A DNA stretch of 64,000 nucleotides from Isoptericola peretonis (GTDB taxonomy: Bacteria; Actinomycetota; Actinomycetes; Actinomycetales; Cellulomonadaceae), in contig JALQCY010000002.1 in assembly GCA_023241745.1 (NCBI GenBank), positions 1 to 64,000 of the forward strand. Reading direction: 5' to 3'. Under the pieces are notes generated by a model. That model made no database searches. It saw only the letters and a program-made list of their open reading frames with translations, and was not told the origin of the DNA. The translations under genes and the position numbers were made by a program. Shown here one piece after another: positions 25,295 to 34,194 of the stretch (its first letter is position 1; each line of letters begins with the position of its first letter).

Positions 25295-26014
25295 ATGACT
25301 CCCTCGGCCCGGCCCGTCCTGGTGTTCGACGTCCTCGGCACGCTCGTCGACCAGGCCGGCAGTCTCGCCGCCGAGGTGGGGGAGGCGGCGGCGTCGGACG
25401 AGGCCGCCGCGCGCACGGTGGTCACGACGTGGCTCGCACGGGTCGCCGAGCGGGAGCGCGACGTCGTCGACGGTCGCCGGGCGTTCGCGTCGAGCCACGA
25501 CCTGGACCGCGAGGTGCTCGCGGGGCTGGCCGCCGACGGCGACCTCCCCGCCGGTGCGGTCGAACCCCTCGCGACCGCGGCGGAGCGGCTGCGGCCGTGG
25601 CCGGACGCGGCGGCCGGGGTCGAGCGTCTGGCGCGGGACTTCACCGTGCTCGGCCTGTCCAACGCGAGCCACCGCACCCTCCGCGCGCTGCGGGACGGCG
25701 CCGGCCTGGGGTGGCACCGGGCGATCTCCGCGGAGGACGCCGGCACCTACAAGCCCGCGTCCGGGCTCTACGCGGCGGCGGTCGCCGCGGCGGCCGGGCC
25801 GGCGGACGGGTCCGACGACGTCGTGCCCGTCATGGTCGCCGCCCACGCCTGGGACCTGCGGGCGGCGGCCGCCGCCGGGATGCGCACGGCCTACGTGCCG
25901 CGGCCGGACGGGGACGCCCCGCGGGACGACGACGCGTTCGACCTGCACGCCGCCGACCTGGCCGACCTGCACGCCCGGCTGATGGCGGGGGAGCCGAGCC
26001 CGCCGGTCAGCTGA
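25295..26014 (+). CDS. HAD-superfamily hydrolase, haloacid dehalogenase type II-like
   Basis: 239 aa. Motif I is FDVLGTLVD with the nucleophile Asp; motif II is GLSNAS; motif III Lys is in TYKPASGLY; motif IV region is VAAHAWDLRAA, close to the AANAWD of L-2-haloacid dehalogenases. It could hydrolyse a haloacid or a phosphate ester; motif I lacks the second Asp of phosphatases, which favours dehalogenase-like chemistry. Its stop codon overlaps the convergent trans-sulfuration gene by 8 bases. Confidence 0.82.
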   Translation: MTPSARPVLVFDVLGTLVDQAGSLAAEVGEAAASDEAAARTVVTTWLARVAERERDVVDGRRAFASSHDLDREVLAGLAADGDLPAGAVEPLATAAERLRPWPDAAAGVERLARDFTVLGLSNASHRTLRALRDGAGLGWHRAISAEDAGTYKPASGLYAAAVAAAAGPADGSDDVVPVMVAAHAWDLRAAAAAGMRTAYVPRPDGDAPRDDDAFDLHAADLADLHARLMAGEPSPPVS

Positions 26015-27164
26015 CGGCGGGGCCGGCCGCCGCCCGCAGCGCCTGGTCGAGGTCGGCCCAGAGGTCCTCGACGTCCTCCACCCCGACGGACAGCCGCAGC
26101 AGGTCCTCCGGTACGGTGGGCGACTCGGTGGCGAACCGCCGCCGGCGCTCCAGCGTGGACTCGACCCCGCCGAGGGACGTGGCGGGCACCCAGAGGCGCA
26201 CGGCCGCGACCACGGCGTCGGCCCCGGCCGGCCCACCGTGGGGCCGGACCCCGAGGATCGCGCCGAAGCCGTTCATCAGCCCCGCCGCCCGCTCGTGACC
26301 CGGGTCGGCGGGCAGGGACGGGTGCCGCACCTCGGCGACGGCGGGGTGCTCCGCGAGGCGGCGGGCCAGCTCGGCGGCCGAGGCGTTCGCGCGCTCCACG
26401 CGCAGGTGCAGGGTGCGCAGGCCGCGCAGCGCCAGCCACACCTCCATCGGGCCGGGGATGGCGCCGTGCAGCGTGCGGTACGCGCGCAGCCCCGCGGCGA
26501 GCTCGTCGTCGCGGGTGACGGCGGCACCGAGCACGACGTCCGAGTGGCCGGCCAGGTACTTGGTCACCGAGTGCACGACGACGTCGGCCCCGAGGTCCAG
26601 CGGCCGCTGGCCCAGCGGCGTCGCAAAGGTGTTGTCGACGACGGAGCGCACGCCGCGCTCGCGTGCGGCGGAGAGGACCGCGGGCAGGTCCGCCACCTCG
26701 AGCATGGGGTTGGTGGGCGACTCCGCCAGCAGCACGTCCGCGCCGTCGAGCGCGGCCACGACCTGCGCCGTGTCGGCGATGTCGACGCGTCGCACGTCGA
26801 CGCCGTGCCGGGCCGCGAGGTCGTCGAGGTAGCCGAGCGACACCTGGTACGCGTGGCGCGGGACGACGACCGCCCCGCCGTCGGGCACGGGTCCGATCGC
26901 GGCGATCACCGCCGCCATCCCCGACCCGAACACCACACCGTGCGGCGCGCCCTCCAGCGCCGCCAGCGCCTCCTCGAACGGGTGCCACGTCTCGGTGTCC
27001 ATCCGGGTGTACAGCAGCTCGCCGGGCGCGGTGACGCCCTGGTTGACGTACGTGGAGCTGAGCACGACCGGTGGGTTCACCGGGCCGCCCTGGACGCGGG
27101 GCGGGCGTCCCGCCGTGACGGCGAGGGTGGCGGGGGACAGCGGTCCGTGCGGGTCGTGCGTCAT
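26007..27164 (-). CDS. Trans-sulfuration family PLP enzyme (cystathionine gamma-synthase/lyase type)
   Basis: 385 aa. The PLP lysine is in VVVHSVTKYLAGHSDVV, preceded by VVDNTFATPLGQRPLDLGADV. SSTYVNQG and YTRMDTETWHPFEEALAALEG near the N-terminus and ATSLGGVESTLERR at the C-terminus place it in the Cys/Met metabolism family. Members make or break cystathionine or related thioethers. The specific reaction cannot be decided. A leaderless start at 27164 is supported by a -10 box six bases upstream, rather than an in-frame start ten codons earlier. Confidence 0.87.
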   Translation of the reverse strand: MTHDPHGPLSPATLAVTAGRPPRVQGGPVNPPVVLSSTYVNQGVTAPGELLYTRMDTETWHPFEEALAALEGAPHGVVFGSGMAAVIAAIGPVPDGGAVVVPRHAYQVSLGYLDDLAARHGVDVRRVDIADTAQVVAALDGADVLLAESPTNPMLEVADLPAVLSAARERGVRSVVDNTFATPLGQRPLDLGADVVVHSVTKYLAGHSDVVLGAAVTRDDELAAGLRAYRTLHGAIPGPMEVWLALRGLRTLHLRVERANASAAELARRLAEHPAVAEVRHPSLPADPGHERAAGLMNGFGAILGVRPHGGPAGADAVVAAVRLWVPATSLGGVESTLERRRRFATESPTVPEDLLRLSVGVEDVEDLWADLDQALRAAAGPAVS

Positions 27165-27170
27165 GGCCGC

Positions 27171-27176
27171 AGGGTA
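27171..27176 (-). promoter_or_regulatory. -10 box of the trans-sulfuration gene
   Basis: TACCCT on the minus strand ends six bases before the ATG. Confidence 0.5.
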
Positions 27177-27199
27177 CGACGACGGCCCGACCACCCGCG

Positions 27200-27273
27200 G
27201 ATCTGTTCGGCAGGCGGTGGATCAGCTCGGCAACCACCCGTGCCGACCTGATCCACCTCCTGCCGAACGGATC
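27200..27273. repeat. 74-nt near-perfect hairpin
   Basis: 26-nt arms (27200-27225 and 27248-27273) match in 24 positions. Inside, after one mismatch, six more pairs close an 8-nt loop. It lies just after the PLP decarboxylase stop and before the trans-sulfuration promoter. It could be a terminator or a dispersed palindromic repeat; there is no U-tract. Confidence 0.7.
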
Positions 27274-27275
27274 GT

Positions 27276-28844
27276 TCAGGACGGCCGCGGCTCGACCAGG
27301 CGGGCCAGCAGCTCCACCAGGAGCCGTTCGACGAGCGGCGCGGGCAGCGACTCGACGAGCGCGAGCAGGGGAGCCATGGGGCCGACGCCGGGCGCGGGCT
27401 CCGCGTCGGAGCCGTCGACGACGGACCCCAGCCCGACGGCGCCCAGCAGCGCGGCCGCCGCCGCCGAGTCGAGGACGGCGGACGCGTCGAGCGGCGGCAG
27501 CGCGCCGAGCAGCGCCGTGGCGTCGGGCCGCGGGCGGCCGCGGACCTCGTCGGCCGCCGAGCGCAGCACCGGCACGAGCTCGCCGAGCACCCCCTCGGTG
27601 ACCGGCGTGACCGTGAGGTGCGTGGTGTGCGGCAGCCGGGTGCCGTCGGCCTGGTCGAGCCCGGGCTGGGCCTGGAGCGTCCACCCGTGCGCGGCGACGG
27701 CGTCGGCCCACAGGTGCGGGTCCACGCGCCGGTCGGCGGGAGCGGCGTCGTCCGTGGCGACGGCCAGCAGCGGCCCGACCGGGGAGCCGACGACGCGCAG
27801 CCCCTCGATGCCCGTGCCGTCGGGTCCGTCCACGGCGTCACGCAGCGCCAGCGTGGCCCGGCGGGCCCGGTCGGCGAGCGTCGCGAGCCCGTCCGTGCCG
27901 AGGGCCCGCAGGATCGCCCAGGCGGCGGCCAGCGGCCCGCCCGAGCGCGAGCCGAGCAGCGTGGGGTTGACCACCGGGTAGCCGGGCCAGCGGGTGGTCG
28001 CGAAGTACTGCGCGCGCTGCCGGTCCCGGTCGCGGTGGAGCAGCACCGAGGCGCCCTTGGGGGCGAAGGCGTACTTGTGCAGGTCCGCGCTGAGGCTCGT
28101 GACGCCGGGTACCCGCAGGTCCCAGTCGGGCAGGCCGGGCCAGAACGGCAGGGCGAAGCCTCCGATGCACGCGTCCACGTGCAGGGGGAGCCCGGCCCCG
28201 GCCGCCAGCGCCGCCACGTCGCCCACGGGGTCGAGCGCCGCGTGCGGGTACGACGGAGCGGAGACGACGACGAGCGCGACGTCGTCCGCGAGCGCGCCGG
28301 CGAAGCGGGCGCCGATCGCGGCGGCGTCGACCGCCCCCGCGGACGGGCCGGCCGCGGTCGCCGGCACGAGGTCGAGCTCCAGCCCGTACAGGTGCGCCGC
28401 CTTCTGGAACGCGGCGTGCACCGTGACGGGCGCGACGAGGCGCGGTCGCGCCTCGCCCGGCCGCAGGCCCCGGGTCGCGAGCCACGTGTCGCGCGCGGAC
28501 TGCACGGCGAGCAGGCAGCTCTCCGTGCCGCCGCTGGTCACCGTGCCGACCGTGTCGTCGTCGCCGCCCAGCAGGGCGCGGGCGAAGGCGACCACGTCGC
28601 GCTCCAGGGCCGCCACCGAGCCGAAGGTCGTCGGGTCCAGGCCGTTGACCGGCTGCATCGCGCGGACGGCGCCCGCGGCGAGCTCGTCGAGCTCCGGCAC
28701 GCCCGGGTCGTAGACGTAGCTCAGGACCCGCCCGCCGTGCGTGGGGGCGTCGTGGGTACGCAGGGCGGCGAGGGTCGCGAGGACCGTGTCGGGCGCCTCG
28801 ACGAGGTCCACCCGCGCGGTCGGCGCGGCGGGGGAGTCGGTCAC
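27276..28844 (-). CDS. PLP-dependent decarboxylase/lyase (group II decarboxylase or sphingosine-phosphate lyase-like)
   Basis: 522 aa. The PLP lysine is in SLSADLHKYAFAPKGASVLLHRD. SGGTESCLLAVQSAR is the phosphate-binding loop, and LPLHVDACIGGFALPF holds the ring Asp. These motifs are shared by sphingosine-1-phosphate lyases and group II decarboxylases. The last 80 residues form an Ala/Leu-rich extension that is not part of the enzyme core. The GTG start overlaps the stop of the MFS gene, so enzyme and transporter are coupled; the carrier may import the substrate. The reaction is unknown. Confidence 0.8.
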   Translation of the reverse strand: MTDSPAAPTARVDLVEAPDTVLATLAALRTHDAPTHGGRVLSYVYDPGVPELDELAAGAVRAMQPVNGLDPTTFGSVAALERDVVAFARALLGGDDDTVGTVTSGGTESCLLAVQSARDTWLATRGLRPGEARPRLVAPVTVHAAFQKAAHLYGLELDLVPATAAGPSAGAVDAAAIGARFAGALADDVALVVVSAPSYPHAALDPVGDVAALAAGAGLPLHVDACIGGFALPFWPGLPDWDLRVPGVTSLSADLHKYAFAPKGASVLLHRDRDRQRAQYFATTRWPGYPVVNPTLLGSRSGGPLAAAWAILRALGTDGLATLADRARRATLALRDAVDGPDGTGIEGLRVVGSPVGPLLAVATDDAAPADRRVDPHLWADAVAAHGWTLQAQPGLDQADGTRLPHTTHLTVTPVTEGVLGELVPVLRSAADEVRGRPRPDATALLGALPPLDASAVLDSAAAAALLGAVGLGSVVDGSDAEPAPGVGPMAPLLALVESLPAPLVERLLVELLARLVEPRPS

Positions 28845-30238
28845 GGGTTCTCCTGGACGGTAGGTGTCGGCGCGGGGCCGAGGGGGTCGGTGGTGGCGGC
28901 GTCGACGTCGGACCGGCGCAGCGGGTAGCGCCCCAGGGGGACGAGGCTGGCGGCGACGAGCAGCGCCGGCACGGCGCTGAACCCTGCCACGACGCCGAGG
29001 ACGGCGGACGCGGGCTGGGTGACGGCCTGCGCGTCCGTGGAGGCGAGGTAGCCGGTCGAGGCGAGGACGACGGTCAGCAGCGTCGTCCCGAGGGCCATGC
29101 CCGTCGTCTCGCCCGCCGTCCAGACACCGCCGAACGACCCCGCCCGGCCGGTGCCGCGGGTCCGGGCGTCGTGCGCGACGACGTCGGGCAGCATCGCCAT
29201 CGGCAGCGACTGCATGCCGGCGTACGCGGCGCCCGCGACGGCCACCGGCGCGTACACCCACGTCCCGGGCGCCCAGGCGAGGCCGACGAGCGCGAGCGAC
29301 GCCACCACGAACAACGCCGACGCGCCGAGGAACGCCCGCTCCTTGCCGACCCGGTGCGCGAGCCGTCCCCACAGGGGCGCGAAGACCAGCGCCGGGCCGA
29401 CCAGGGCGACGAAGAGGAACGTCACCGCGGAGGTGTCGTGCAGCACCCACGTCGCGACGTACTGCGCGGCGGCGAGCATGGCCCCGGTGGCCAGCGCCTG
29501 GAGCACGAACGCGCCCAGCAGCGTGCGGAACGGTCGGCTCGTGCGCAGCAGCGCGACGCCCTGCCGGTAGTGGACGAGCGCGTTGCGGCCCGGGACCGGG
29601 TCGCCCGTCGGCGCCGCGCGCACCCCGGCCGACCGCTCCACGGTGGACGCGCCCAGCATCGCCGCGCCGAGGACGAGGGCCGCGGCCACGGCCATCAGCA
29701 GGTAGCCGAGGCGCTCGTCGTCCCCGCCGAGCTCCCGCAGGGCCGGGCCACCGCCGCCGAACAGCAGGATCGCCGCGGTGAGCACCACGACCCGGGCCGT
29801 GAGCAGGCGGGTGCGGGCGTCGTACGTGTCCGCGATCTCCGCGGGCAGCGCGATGTACGGCACCTGGAACAGGCTGAACGCCGTCGCCGCGAGCAGGTAG
29901 GCGAGCATCACCCAGATGGCGCTCGGGGCCGGCGCCAGGCCGGCCGGGGCGGCGAACGTGAGCACGAAGAACACCGGGAGGGCGACGCCGCCCGTGACCA
30001 TGAGCCGCCGCCGACGGCCCGTGGTGGCCCGTTCGCGGTCGCTGGCCGCGCCGATCAGCGGGTCGACGACGACGTCCCAGACCTTGGCCGCGGTCACCAG
30101 CAGGCCGGCGACCCCGGCCGCGACGCCGAGCGTGTCCGTCAGGTAGAAGACCAGCACCAGGCCGGGCAGCGTCGCGAACCCGCCGGTCCCGACGGAGCCG
30201 ACGGCGTACCGGGCGACCGTGCCCCTGCGCAGCGTCAT
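28841..30238 (-). CDS. MFS transporter, glycoside-pentoside-hexuronide symporter type
   Basis: 465 aa, about 12 membrane segments. RYAVGSVGTGGFATLPGLVLVFYLTDTLG at the start, then KVWDVVVDPLIGAASDR and the GRRRRLMVTGG loop are hallmarks of MFS_2/GPH symporters. The later MQSLPMAMLPDVVAHD also fits. GPH carriers take up sugars or related polar compounds with cations. It is the first gene of a two-gene unit with the PLP enzyme. Confidence 0.83.
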   Translation of the reverse strand: MTLRRGTVARYAVGSVGTGGFATLPGLVLVFYLTDTLGVAAGVAGLLVTAAKVWDVVVDPLIGAASDRERATTGRRRRLMVTGGVALPVFFVLTFAAPAGLAPAPSAIWVMLAYLLAATAFSLFQVPYIALPAEIADTYDARTRLLTARVVVLTAAILLFGGGGPALRELGGDDERLGYLLMAVAAALVLGAAMLGASTVERSAGVRAAPTGDPVPGRNALVHYRQGVALLRTSRPFRTLLGAFVLQALATGAMLAAAQYVATWVLHDTSAVTFLFVALVGPALVFAPLWGRLAHRVGKERAFLGASALFVVASLALVGLAWAPGTWVYAPVAVAGAAYAGMQSLPMAMLPDVVAHDARTRGTGRAGSFGGVWTAGETTGMALGTTLLTVVLASTGYLASTDAQAVTQPASAVLGVVAGFSAVPALLVAASLVPLGRYPLRRSDVDAATTDPLGPAPTPTVQENP

Positions 30239-30246
30239 GACGCGGG

Positions 30247-30252
30247 ATGCTA
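30247..30252 (-). promoter_or_regulatory. -10 box of the GPH transporter
   Basis: TAGCAT on the minus strand ends eight bases before the ATG; no ribosome site is seen. Confidence 0.45.
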
Positions 30253-30277
30253 GCGCCCGCCCGCTCGGGTGACGGTG

Positions 30278-31486
30278 TCAGTCCTCGAGAGGGCCGAGGA
30301 GGGACTGCGCCACCGTGGAGTGCGCGGACTCGTCGTCGGAGGGGTGGAAGATCCCGGCCAGCACGTCGCGGTAGAGGCGCCCGAGCTCGGAGCGGTTGAA
30401 GTACGTGGAGCCGCCGGAGCAGCGGATCGCCTCGTCCACCACCTGCCGCGCGGTCTCGGTGACGCGCACCTTGAGCCCCGCCGTCGAGCGGAAGAACCCG
30501 GCCCCCTTGCCCACCTGCGCGTCGACCTCGCCGGCCACCAGGTCGAGCTGCGGCCACAGCCCGTCGAGCGCGAGCGCGGCGGTGCCGATGCGCCACCGGA
30601 TGTCCGGGTCCTGGGAGTACGCCTTGCCGGTCTTCATCGAGCGGCGCTTGTTCACGGTCTCGACGGCGAGGGCCAGCGCCCGGTCGGCGATGCCGAGGTA
30701 CACGCTCGCGAGCAGGATCTCGAACGACGTGAAGATGCCCAGCACGTACGGGTCGAGGCTCGGCCCGGGCGCGATGCGCCGGAGCACGCGGTCGGCCGGG
30801 GCGTGCGCGCCGTCTAGCACCGTGGTGCACGACTGCGACGCGCGCATGCCGAGGGTGTCCCAGTCGTCCTTGATCTCGAAGCCGCCGCCGTCGCGGGTGA
30901 CGAAGGCGTGCACGATGCGCGGGTCGTCCGGGTCGGTGGCGTCGTCGAGGCCCATGACGCCCAGGCGCGTCCAGCCGGGGGAGTTGGACGTGAAGATCTT
31001 GGTGCCGTGGAAGGAGTACCCGCCGTCGCCGTCGGGGCGTGCCTCGGTGCGCGAGCCGAGCAGCACCAGGTCGTTGCCCGCCTCGGAGTAGCCGAAGCCG
31101 AACACCTCGCCGCGGGCCGTCTCCTCGAGCAGCCAGTCGAGCGAGGAGTCGCCGCGCTCGTGCAGGAACCGGGCGACGCCGACCCACACGTGGTGCATGT
31201 TGACCGCCAGCGCGGTCGCGGGGGCCGCGCCGGCGAGCCGGGCCTGCTCGCGCGCCGCCTCGCGCAGGGTGAGGCCGGCGCCGCCCAGGTGCTGGGGCAC
31301 CATCGCCTGGAGGTACCCGGCGGCCCGGAGGTCGGCGAGGTCGTCGGCGAAGAACGAGTTCTCCCGGTCGTGCGTCGCCGCACGGCCCCGGATCGTCTCC
31401 AGCAGCTCGTCGGTGAGGATCTGGCGGGGCTCGTCGAGGGGCGAGGGGAAGGACGACGGCGCGGCGTCCGGGGAGGTCACAGGCAT
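30278..31486 (-). CDS. Acyl-CoA dehydrogenase family flavoprotein
   Basis: 402 aa. The fold is clear: N-terminal helices (LRAAGYLQAMVPQHLGGAGLTLREAAREQARLA), a middle beta domain with GFGYSEAGND and GGYSFHGTKIFTSNSPGW, TLGMRASQSCTTVLDGAHAP, then C-terminal helices with RSTAGLKVRVTETARQVVDEAIRCSGGSTYFNRSELGRLYRDVLAG. FAD-dependent dehydrogenation of an acyl-CoA is the usual reaction, but the related flavin monooxygenases (DszC type) share this fold. The usual Glu base position is not certain. Confidence 0.83.
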   Translation of the reverse strand: MPVTSPDAAPSSFPSPLDEPRQILTDELLETIRGRAATHDRENSFFADDLADLRAAGYLQAMVPQHLGGAGLTLREAAREQARLAGAAPATALAVNMHHVWVGVARFLHERGDSSLDWLLEETARGEVFGFGYSEAGNDLVLLGSRTEARPDGDGGYSFHGTKIFTSNSPGWTRLGVMGLDDATDPDDPRIVHAFVTRDGGGFEIKDDWDTLGMRASQSCTTVLDGAHAPADRVLRRIAPGPSLDPYVLGIFTSFEILLASVYLGIADRALALAVETVNKRRSMKTGKAYSQDPDIRWRIGTAALALDGLWPQLDLVAGEVDAQVGKGAGFFRSTAGLKVRVTETARQVVDEAIRCSGGSTYFNRSELGRLYRDVLAGIFHPSDDESAHSTVAQSLLGPLED

Positions 31487-31492
31487 GTCCTC

Positions 31493-31498
31493 ACCGTA
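31493..31498 (-). promoter_or_regulatory. -10 box of the acyl-CoA dehydrogenase gene
   Basis: TACGGT on the minus strand ends six bases before the ATG. Confidence 0.5.
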
Positions 31499-31526
31499 CG
31501 CCGCGCCGCCGGGGCACCGCCCGCGC

Positions 31527-32570
31527 TCAGCCGGCGGCAGCGGTACCCGCCGTCGCCTCCTCCGCACGGGGCAGCAGGCGCCGCAGCACGTCCGCCAGGG
31601 TGACGACGCCCAGCGTGCGGCCGTCGCTCCGCACGAGCGCGAGCTGCTCGCCCGCCTCCCGCAGCCGGGCGATCGCCGCGTGCACGGTGGTCGACGCGTC
31701 GAGCACGAACGGCGCACGTGCCACCGTGGCGACGGGCGTGTCGTCGTCGAGCAGCAGCGTGTCGCGCACGTGCACGACGCCGGTCACGTCGCCGTCCGTC
31801 CCGCCCTCGCGCAGCAGGATGCGCAGGTGGCCCGAGGCCACCGACGCCGCCCGCACGTCCGCGGCCGTCGCGCCCGCCGGGACGGCCGTGGCTCGTGCCC
31901 CGGCCGGCACGAGCGCGTCGACGGTGAGCGTCTCGAGCTCGAGCGCGCCGGCGATCTGCGACGAGTACGCGGCGTCGAGGGCCCCGACGTTCGCGGAGTG
32001 CTCCACCAGGTGGCGCAGCGTGGCGGGGTCGTGCCCCGCCTCGATGTGGTCCACCGGCTCGACGCCGACCGCCCGCAGGCACCGGTTGGCGAGGCCGTTG
32101 AGCCACCGCAGCACCGGGCGCGTGAGCCACATGAACCCGCGCATCGGCAGGGCGAGCAGCGTGGCGGACGCCTCGGGGTGCGCGATGGCCCACGACTTGG
32201 GCGCCATCTCGCCGACCACGAGGTGCAGGAACGTCACGAGGATCAGCGCGAGCACGAAGCCGGCGACGTCGGCCACCCAGTACGGCGCGCCCCAGGCGGC
32301 GAACAGCGGCGTGAGCCAGTGGTGCACCGCCGGCTTGGTCACGGCGCCGAGCGCCAGCGTGCAGGCGGTGATGCCGAGCTGCGACCCGGCGAGCAGCAGC
32401 GTCAGCTCGGACGAGCTGCGCAGCGCCGCCCGCGCGGAGCGGCTGCGGGGCGCCGCGTCCTCCAGGCGGTGCCGCCGCGCCCCGAGCAGGGCGAACTCGA
32501 CGGCCACGAAGAACGCGCTGAGCGCGATGATGACGACGGTCGCCGCGGCGACGACCCAGGGGTTGCTCAT
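31527..32570 (-). CDS. CNNM/CBS-domain membrane protein (short partner)
   Basis: 347 aa. The N-terminal 190 residues are a CNNM domain with four hydrophobic segments (FFVAVEFALLGARRHRLE, GSQLGITACTLALG, LVTFLHLVVGEMAPKSWAIAHPE). Two CBS repeats follow (near 205-330). It lacks the C-terminal CorC_HlyC domain of its partner. The CNNM/CorC group includes magnesium transporters or effectors. Its ATG overlaps the stop of the longer paralogue, so the two probably form a complex in the membrane. Confidence 0.87.
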   Translation of the reverse strand: MSNPWVVAAATVVIIALSAFFVAVEFALLGARRHRLEDAAPRSRSARAALRSSSELTLLLAGSQLGITACTLALGAVTKPAVHHWLTPLFAAWGAPYWVADVAGFVLALILVTFLHLVVGEMAPKSWAIAHPEASATLLALPMRGFMWLTRPVLRWLNGLANRCLRAVGVEPVDHIEAGHDPATLRHLVEHSANVGALDAAYSSQIAGALELETLTVDALVPAGARATAVPAGATAADVRAASVASGHLRILLREGGTDGDVTGVVHVRDTLLLDDDTPVATVARAPFVLDASTTVHAAIARLREAGEQLALVRSDGRTLGVVTLADVLRRLLPRAEEATAGTAAAG

Positions 32571-33964
32571 CGGTCGTCCTCCTTCGCGGGGGCCGGGGCG
32601 GTGCTGCCGGTGTCGGTCGTGCCCTCGACCAGCCGCACGCGCACCAGGTGGGGCACGTGCCGCTCGACGGAGATCACGTCCACCTCGAGGCGCCGCGGCC
32701 GGGGTTCGTCGTGGACGAGGTCCGCCGGGTCGGGCGGCAGCTCGACGGTGACCGAGTCGCCCGCGCGGGGCAGGGCGCCCGTCTGCGCGATCAGCAGCCC
32801 GGCGACCGTCTCGTGGTCGCCGCGCGGCAGGTCGTGCCCGATGGCGCGCTCGGCCTCGTCCAGGTGGACGTCGCCGCCCATCACCCAGGCGCCGTCCTCC
32901 TCCGCGGTCACGGTGACGGGCAGCTCGGGGTCGTGCTCGTCGGTGATCTCGCCGACGAGCTCCTCAGCGAGGTCCTCGAGGGTGAGCACGCCCGCGAAGC
33001 CGCCGTACTCGTCGACGACGACCGCGAGCTGGTTGCGCGAGCGGTTGAGGTCGTCGAGGGCGTCGGGCAGCGTCATGAGGGTGGGCAGCACCGTGACCGG
33101 CCGCATGAGCTCGGTGACGGGGGCGTGGTCGGCCAGCGGGGTGCGCAGCAGGTCCATGAGCTGCACGACGCCCAGCGCCCGGTCCTCGTCGTCGACCACG
33201 GGGTAGCGGGAGTGGCCGCCGGCCATGAGGGTGCGCAGCTCGCCGACGGTGAGGCCGGGGTCGACCGTCCCGACGCGCGAGCGCGGGATCATCGCGTGCT
33301 CGACGTCGTGGGCCGGGAAGTCCAGGATCCGGTCGAGCAGCATCGACAGGTCGTCGGGCAGGTCACCGCTCTCGCGGGAGTCCGCGACGATGTGCTCGAG
33401 GTCGCGGGCCGTGGCGGAGTGCTCGACGTCGTGCACCGGCTCGATGCGCAGCAGCCGCAGCAGGGCGTTCGACGCCTTGTCGAAGACGGAGATGAGCCAG
33501 CCGAGCACGGTGAGGTACGCCGTGGTCGACCCGGCCAGGCGCAGCGCCGTGGGCTCGGGCCGCGCGATCGCGAGGTTCTTCGGGAACAGCTCGCCGAAGA
33601 GCATCTGCACCAGCGTCGAGACGGCGAGCGCCGCGACGGTGCCGACGGCCACGCCGACGCCGGTCGGGACGCCGACGCCGCCGAGCAGGGTGCCGAGGGC
33701 GTCGCCCACCAGGGGCTCGGCCACGTAGCCGACGAGCAGGCCGGTCACGGTGATGCCGAGCTGGGCGCCCGAGAGCACGAAGGAGGTGCGTCGCGTGACG
33801 GCGAGGGCGCGCTGGGCGGTCGCGTCACCGGCCTCCGCGCGGGCGGCGAGCCGGGAGCGGTCCACGGTCATGTAGGCGAACTCCTGGGCGACGAAGTACG
33901 CGGTCGCCGCCGTGATCACCAGGATCACCAGGATGCCGAGAAGGAGGGAGAGCACGGCGGTCAC
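32567..33964 (-). CDS. CNNM/CBS/CorC-domain membrane protein (long partner)
   Basis: 465 aa. CNNM domain at residues 1-190 (TAYFVAQEFAYMTVDRSRL, GAQLGITVTGLLVGYVAEPLVG, QMLFGELFPKNLAIARPE), a CBS pair near 205-345 (MIPRSRVGTVDP, HSRYPVVDDEDRALGVVQLMDLL, NQLAVVVDEYGGFAGVLTLEDLAEELVGEI), and a CorC_HlyC domain near 350-440. The protein resembles TlyC/CorC proteins linked to magnesium or cobalt handling. The frame allows only a GTG start at 33964. Tandem paralogous pairs of this kind are frequent in actinomycetes. Confidence 0.88.
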   Translation of the reverse strand: MTAVLSLLLGILVILVITAATAYFVAQEFAYMTVDRSRLAARAEAGDATAQRALAVTRRTSFVLSGAQLGITVTGLLVGYVAEPLVGDALGTLLGGVGVPTGVGVAVGTVAALAVSTLVQMLFGELFPKNLAIARPEPTALRLAGSTTAYLTVLGWLISVFDKASNALLRLLRIEPVHDVEHSATARDLEHIVADSRESGDLPDDLSMLLDRILDFPAHDVEHAMIPRSRVGTVDPGLTVGELRTLMAGGHSRYPVVDDEDRALGVVQLMDLLRTPLADHAPVTELMRPVTVLPTLMTLPDALDDLNRSRNQLAVVVDEYGGFAGVLTLEDLAEELVGEITDEHDPELPVTVTAEEDGAWVMGGDVHLDEAERAIGHDLPRGDHETVAGLLIAQTGALPRAGDSVTVELPPDPADLVHDEPRPRRLEVDVISVERHVPHLVRVRLVEGTTDTGSTAPAPAKEDDR

Positions 33965-34194
33965 CGGGGGTGCACCGCCTCAGGGTCGAGAGGAGTCGGG
34001 GGCTGCGGGGAGCCCGGACTATGACTGGGGTCGTCGGCGGGCGCGGCGGCGTCCTCGGCCGCGGGCGCGATGACGCAGAGCGTCGTCAGAGAGTTGTCCA
34101 CGCCCGCCCAACGTCGTCGCCGCGCGGACGGTTCCCGGCGCTACGCTCCCGTGCACACGGTCGACGAGGACCGTGCCGCACGAAGGGACCCGTC
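33965..34194. other. Intergenic region between CNNM pair and CoA ligase
   Basis: No gene is seen in these 230 bases. TACGCT at 34142-34147 could be a -10 box for the ligase gene, giving a leader of about 40 nt. A GGGCT/AGCCC hairpin lies near 34001-34016. Confidence 0.35.

Noticed and set aside
30278..31717. Longer N-terminus for the acyl-CoA dehydrogenase.
   Set aside because: The added residues overlap the CNNM gene and read as Arg/Ser-rich noise; a -10 box supports 31486.
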